The translations under genes were made by a program, and so were the position numbers. Under the pieces are notes generated by a model, which was given only the letters and a program-made list of their open reading frames with translations, did no database searches and was not told where the DNA came from. Of a stretch of DNA of 64,000 bases, positions 60,202-64,000 are shown one piece after another (position 1 is the first letter of the stretch; each line of letters opens with the position of its first letter). The stretch lies in NCBI RefSeq assembly GCF_902459645.1, contig NZ_CABPSK010000003.1, positions 682,001 to 746,000 of the forward strand. Reading direction: 5' to 3'. This stretch comes from Pandoraea pneumonica (GTDB lineage Bacteria; Pseudomonadota; Gammaproteobacteria; Burkholderiales; Burkholderiaceae).

Positions 60202-60813
60202 TCATTCCCCGGCAAAAGCGGCCGACGTGCCGATGGGCGTGGGCACATCGATGCCGGCAAACCGCAGCACGTCGTCCATGTAGTCGACGAAATCGGAAAT
60301 CCCGTGATCGCTGCCTTCGATCAACGTCAGCTTGGCCCCCGGGAATTTCGCGACCATGTCGCGATAGTCGAGCGTCTGATCGCCGGTCGCGGCCACGAGG
60401 TAGTAGCGCTCCGGACGCGTGATCTGCGCCACATCGATCATGCGCAGCTCGTCGAGGTGACGGGGCTCCACGACGATCGTGCCGCCACCGTGCCACATCG
60501 GCTGCTCGCCCAGCCACTTCCCGAGATCGTCGTACGGGCGCGTAGCCGGATTGAGCAGCACCGCGCGGCAACCGAGTTTCTCGGCCAGATAGGTCGCGTA
60601 GTAACCGCCGAGCGAGCTTCCCACGATGGTCAGTTCGTCGGGGTTCACGCCGGTGAGCAACCGCTGGGCGTCGACGACTGCCGCCAGCGGCGACGGCGGC
60701 AGTTGCGGGCATGCCCACACGTGGCCCAGCCCAAGCTTGTGCATGCGGGCGGCCATCAACTGCGCTTTGAACGAACGCGGCGAGGAACGGAAGCCGTGCA
60801 AATAGAGAATCAT
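60202..60813 (-). CDS. YqiA-type alpha/beta-hydrolase (esterase)
   Basis: A 203-residue esterase of the UPF0227/YqiA family. It shows the oxyanion region ILYLHGFRSSPRSFKAQLM, the nucleophile elbow IVGSSLGGYYATYLAEKLG with the catalytic Ser, and the C-terminal EGSDHGISDF with the catalytic His. These enzymes hydrolyse short acyl esters in vitro; the natural substrate is not known. It lies about 70 bases after mpl on the same strand. Confidence 0.87.
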   Translation of the reverse strand: MILYLHGFRSSPRSFKAQLMAARMHKLGLGHVWACPQLPPSPLAAVVDAQRLLTGVNPDELTIVGSSLGGYYATYLAEKLGCRAVLLNPATRPYDDLGKWLGEQPMWHGGGTIVVEPRHLDELRMIDVAQITRPERYYLVAATGDQTLDYRDMVAKFPGAKLTLIEGSDHGISDFVDYMDDVLRFAGIDVPTPIGTSAAFAGE

Positions 60814-60879
60814 GTAAGGCTCCGGAAAACTTGTAGGTCGGTGGTGCGGGCGGCGATCAAGGACGTCATGAATCCTAGA

Positions 60880-62262
60880 TTAGGCGCGCGCCGCGAGCGC
60901 ATCGAGTAATTTCTGATGAATGCCGCCAAAGCCGCCGTTGCTCATGACCACCACCTGATCGCCCGGCTGCGCGGCCGCGACCACGGCACGCACCAGCCCG
61001 TCGATATCGCTGAACGCTTGGCCGCGCGCACCGAGCGGCGCCAAGGCCTCGGCCAAATTCCAGCCGAGCGAGTCTTTGCCGCTCGGGGCGCCATAGCCGA
61101 ACACCAGATCGGCATCGGCCAGACTCGCGGGCAACTGCGCCTTCATGACGCCCAGCTTCATCGTGTTAGAGCGCGGTTCGAGCACGGCCAGAATGCGCGC
61201 CTCGCCCGCGCGGCGGCGCAGACCGGCAAGCGTGGTCTGGATCGCGGTCGGGTGATGGGCGAAGTCGTCGTAGACGGTTACGCCAGCGGCCACGCCGCGT
61301 ACTTCCATCCGGCGCTTTACGTTCTCGAACTTAGCGAGCGACGCGGCACCTTGTTCGGGCGGCACGCCGACGTGACGCGCCGCTGCAATGGCCGCCAGTG
61401 CATTCATCCGGTTGTGTTCGCCTTGCAGTGCCCACTTCACTTCACCCGCCGCGGGTTGCCCGTGATGCACCCAGAACGCTTCCTGTCCGGGCGCGAGCGT
61501 CTCGGTCGCCTGCGCGACGTGCCAGCCGTCGGCCACGCCAAAGCGCTCGACTTCGCTCCAGCAGCCCCGTGCCAGCACACGTTCGAGCGCAGGCTCGCGA
61601 CCGTTGACGATCAAGCGGCCCTGCCCCGGTACCGTGCGCACCAGATGATGGAATTGCGTCTCGATGGCGGTCAGATCCGGGAAGATGTCGGCGTGATCGA
61701 ATTCGAGGTTGTTCAGAATGGCCGTGCGCGGGCGGTAGTGGACGAACTTCGAGCGCTTGTCGAAGAACGCCGTGTCGTACTCGTCGGCCTCGATCACGAA
61801 GAAGTCGCTTTCCGTCAGCCGCGCCGAAATGCCGAAATTCATCGGCACGCCGCCAACGAGGAAGCCCGGGTGATAGCCGGCATCTTCCAGAATCCACGCA
61901 AGCATCGACGTGGTGGTGGTCTTACCGTGCGTACCGGCCACCGCCAGCACCCACTTATTAGCAAGCACATGCTCGCCCAGCCATTGCGGCCCCGAGGTAT
62001 AGGGAAGATTCCTGTTCAGGATCTCTTCCATCAGCGGGTTGCCACGCGAGACCACGTTGCCGATCACGAACAGGTCGGGCTTGAGCGACACCTGGTCCGC
62101 GTCGAATCCCTCGATCAGCTTGATACCTTGCGCTTCGAGCTGAGTGCTCATCGGCGGATAGACGTTGGCGTCGCAACCGGTGACGGTGTGTCCGGCCTGA
62201 CGTGCCAGAACCGCCAGACCGCCCATGAACGTGCCGCAGATGCCAAGAATATGAATATGCAT
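60880..62262 (-). CDS. mpl: UDP-N-acetylmuramate:L-alanyl-gamma-D-glutamyl-meso-diaminopimelate ligase
   Basis: Recycles the murein tripeptide by attaching it to UDP-MurNAc. The N-terminal Rossmann domain begins MHIHILGICGTFMGGLAVLARQAGHTVTG, in which the GTF motif separates Mpl from MurC. The ATP-binding GTHGKTTTTSMLAWIL and VYDDFAHHPTAI complete the Mur-ligase pattern. Length 460, normal. The ATG at 62262 is chosen by homology. Together with amgK-murU, this genome encodes two branches of peptidoglycan recycling within the window. Confidence 0.95.
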   Translation of the reverse strand: MHIHILGICGTFMGGLAVLARQAGHTVTGCDANVYPPMSTQLEAQGIKLIEGFDADQVSLKPDLFVIGNVVSRGNPLMEEILNRNLPYTSGPQWLGEHVLANKWVLAVAGTHGKTTTTSMLAWILEDAGYHPGFLVGGVPMNFGISARLTESDFFVIEADEYDTAFFDKRSKFVHYRPRTAILNNLEFDHADIFPDLTAIETQFHHLVRTVPGQGRLIVNGREPALERVLARGCWSEVERFGVADGWHVAQATETLAPGQEAFWVHHGQPAAGEVKWALQGEHNRMNALAAIAAARHVGVPPEQGAASLAKFENVKRRMEVRGVAAGVTVYDDFAHHPTAIQTTLAGLRRRAGEARILAVLEPRSNTMKLGVMKAQLPASLADADLVFGYGAPSGKDSLGWNLAEALAPLGARGQAFSDIDGLVRAVVAAAQPGDQVVVMSNGGFGGIHQKLLDALAARA

Positions 62263-62462
62263 GGATGGGGAGCAGAGGAGCAGATGAGGACGGGCCAAGC
62301 CCGTGCGGGAAATGGGAGTGCGGATAACCGAGGGCTACATTGTACCTGCCGCGTGATGCGGGTGGCCCGCCCGTGGTTGTCCGGGCCTTGTGCGGCCCCC
62401 GCCCCGTCGGCGCGTCACACCACGCAGGCGGCCGGTCACGCCTTTCGGGTATCATCGGCCGC

Positions 62463-63137
62463 ATGACACGTAAATCCTGGACCGATGCCCAACGCCTGCG
62501 CGAAGAAATCACGCTCGCGGCCGCTCGCCTCATCGCCGAGGAGGGGGCCGACTACGCCACCGCCAAGCGCAAGGCGGCCAAGCAGGTGACGGGCGAGACG
62601 CGCATTGCGGGCGAATTGCTGCCGGATAACGACCAAATCGAAGCGGAAGTGCGCGAGTACGTGCAGACGTTCATGTCCGACACGCAGCCCGCCGAACTGG
62701 CGCACCTACGCGGCGTCGCCCTGAACGTCATGGACGAGCTGGCGCGCTACCGCCCTTACATCACGGGCGCGGTCTATAACGGCACCGCCACGGCGCTATC
62801 CGACATCTATTTGCAGGCATTTTGCGATAACCCCAAGGAAGTCGCTATCGACCTCCTGAACCGGGGCATCGACTACGAGGTCTCCGAGTCGCGCCATTTC
62901 AATGGCCGCGGCATGGTCGAGACCCTAAGTTTCCTGTGGCGCGAGCGGGGTCAGCGAGGTGAACCCGCCGGCGTGCACCTCTCGCTCTATTCACTCGACG
63001 ACATGCGCGGCGCGCTCAAGGCCAGCGACGGCAACGGCCGCCCGGCCCGCACGGACGCGAACGGTTTGCGCGCCGTAATGGCTGCAACGGCCGCATCGGC
63101 CGCATTGGCCGCAACGCAAGCGCCGTCTCAAGCTTGA
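62463..63137 (+). CDS. Conserved protein of unknown function, nucleotidyltransferase-like
   Basis: A 224-residue protein that I associate with conserved unknowns of Burkholderiales. The N-terminal half is helical and charged (SWTDAQRLREEITLAAARLIAEEG). The middle segment GAVYNGTATALSDIYLQAF (102-120) resembles the minimal nucleotidyltransferase motif (glycine turn, then SDI with an acidic residue at D114), but the second Asp of a normal D-x-D pair is Tyr-Leu here. The C-terminus is Ala-rich. It is divergent from mpl and 16 bases before tlpA. Function is unknown. Confidence 0.75.
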   Translation: MTRKSWTDAQRLREEITLAAARLIAEEGADYATAKRKAAKQVTGETRIAGELLPDNDQIEAEVREYVQTFMSDTQPAELAHLRGVALNVMDELARYRPYITGAVYNGTATALSDIYLQAFCDNPKEVAIDLLNRGIDYEVSESRHFNGRGMVETLSFLWRERGQRGEPAGVHLSLYSLDDMRGALKASDGNGRPARTDANGLRAVMAATAASAALAATQAPSQA

Positions 63138-63153
63138 TTTCCCTTTTCCCGTC

Positions 63154-63678
63154 ATGACAAAACGCATCGTCATTCTGGTGATCCTGGCGCTCGTGGGGCT
63201 GTCCGCCGGTTTCTGGCTCGGCCACCGCAACCAGCAAGCCGCCGATACCTCCGACGCCGCCGTCGCCCAACTGCTCGCGACTCGGCTGCCCGACCTCAAG
63301 GGCACGGAACAAGCCGTGTCTCAGTGGAAAGGCAAGACGCTCGTGATCAACTTCTGGGCGCCGTGGTGCGGCCCCTGCGTAGAAGAAATGCCCGAGTTGG
63401 CCGCCCTTTCCCATGAATATGCGGCGAAGAACGTGCAATTTGTCGGGATCGGCATCGATACCGCCCAGAACATGATTGCGTTCGAGCAGAAGGTGAAAGT
63501 CGATTACCCGCTGCTGGTGGCAGGCTACGCAGGCACCGATCTGGCCCGGGCGCTGGGCGACAAGGCAGGCGCCTTACCGTTTACCGTGGTGGTCGACGCC
63601 CAAGGACGCATGCACTATCAGAAGCTCGGCCGCATTACCACCGACGAAGTGCACGCGGCGCTCAAACCGCTTATCTGA
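63154..63678 (+). CDS. TlpA-like periplasmic thiol:disulfide oxidoreductase
   Basis: A thioredoxin-fold protein anchored by an N-terminal transmembrane segment (IVILVILALVGLSAGFWLG). The redox motif is C72-G-P-C75 in NFWAPWCGPCVEEMPEL, and the cis-proline lies in ALPFTVVVD. It is probably reductive, as in TlpA/ResA relatives that keep periplasmic cysteines reduced for cytochrome c or copper-site assembly. Length 174. A 7-bp inverted repeat after it (63691-63697 with 63730-63736) may end the transcript. Confidence 0.9.
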   Translation: MTKRIVILVILALVGLSAGFWLGHRNQQAADTSDAAVAQLLATRLPDLKGTEQAVSQWKGKTLVINFWAPWCGPCVEEMPELAALSHEYAAKNVQFVGIGIDTAQNMIAFEQKVKVDYPLLVAGYAGTDLARALGDKAGALPFTVVVDAQGRMHYQKLGRITTDEVHAALKPLI

Positions 63679-63833
63679 CCCCACTTGTACGGGGTGTTTC
63701 GGTGGGCGGCCCCCGCCTAATGTAGCCAGACACCCCGGAAACCCGCGTATTACGGTGCCGATTTTCGCCCTACTGGACAAAATCGACCAACTGGCGTTTA
63801 ATTGCGCCCAATTTCGTGAAATTTGATTCGCCG

Positions 63834-64000
63834 ATGCCTCACCGCATTCTCGTGCTACACGGCCCTAACCTGAACCTGCTCGGTACTCGCGAGCCGGAGG
63901 TGTACGGTCGCACGACCTTGGCCGACATCGACAATGCCCTGCTGGCTCAGGCCCAGGCAGCCGGTGCCGAACTGGCGACGTTTCAAAGCAATCACGAAGG
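63834..64000 (+). CDS. aroQ: 3-dehydroquinate dehydratase type II, N-terminal part
   Basis: The first 55 codons are visible; the gene runs off the window. The N-terminus [20 protein letters not shown] and the following [13 protein letters not shown] are diagnostic of the dodecameric type II enzyme of the shikimate pathway, and the conserved QSNHEG block is at the window's end. The start is the ATG at 63834; the ribosome site is poor. Confidence 0.95.
   Translation, partial: MPHRILVLHGPNLNLLGTREPEVYGRTTLADIDNALLAQAQAAGAELATFQSNHE

Overview
The window is 64 kb of dense, GC-rich bacterial chromosome. I read it as a betaproteobacterium of the order Burkholderiales, family Burkholderiaceae. Gene content and protein character fit a Pandoraea- or Burkholderia-like genome, but the genus is a guess. 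The evidence is the set of neighbourhoods: lptD-surA-pdxA-rsmA, dusB-fis-purH, bamE divergent from fur with dapB behind bamE, leuS-lptE-holA, tkt-gapA, thiL-pgpA-pncC, glyQ-glyS-gmhB-plsC and a type II 3-dehydroquinase. I found no rRNA, tRNA, CRISPR array, insertion sequence or prophage. This is core chromosome with a few accessory patches.

Layout. 1-6.5 kb, plus strand: the end of lnt, then glyQS, gmhB, plsC, a zinc-peptidase-like gene and gloA. 6.6-8.2 kb: a two-part rubredoxin and an EamA permease. 8.2-13.9 kb, minus strand: lptD-surA-pdxA-rsmA. 14.0-21.7 kb, plus strand: the amgK-murU peptidoglycan-recycling pair, pepP, a UbiH-type hydroxylase, dusB-fis and purH. 21.8-29.1 kb is the most accessory-looking part: a tiny ORF with a strong ribosome site, a porin, a molybdenum-hydroxylase cluster (2Fe-2S subunit, Mo subunit, XdhC), an AraC regulator with a perfect DNA dyad upstream, and a HutD/Ves protein. 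29.1-36.6 kb, minus strand: proA, holA, lptE, leuS, dapB and bamE.

36.7-64 kb: fur, an orphan Wzz-like protein, gapA and tkt (minus), a spermidine-synthase-like gene, a VOC protein, rsmE and a YidB-like protein. Then come a barnase-type ribonuclease with its barstar, maeB, thiL-pgpA-pncC, pyrF, corA, an MscS channel, mtgA, aroE, lpxO, a TonB-like protein, an RNase II-family protein with an acidic tail, a YqiA-type esterase, mpl, a conserved unknown, a TlpA thioredoxin and the start of aroQ.

Cell-envelope genes recur: lnt, gmhB, plsC, lptD, lptE, surA, bamE, amgK-murU, mpl, mtgA, lpxO and the porin. No wholly new multi-gene system is obvious. The observations most worth testing are a long hairpin at the predicted 5' end of the glyQS transcript, a perfect 12-bp dyad upstream of the AraC gene, a 27-codon ORF with an ideal Shine-Dalgarno site, one AT box that could serve as the -10 for both lptD and amgK, and the barnase/barstar pair with two possible barstar starts.
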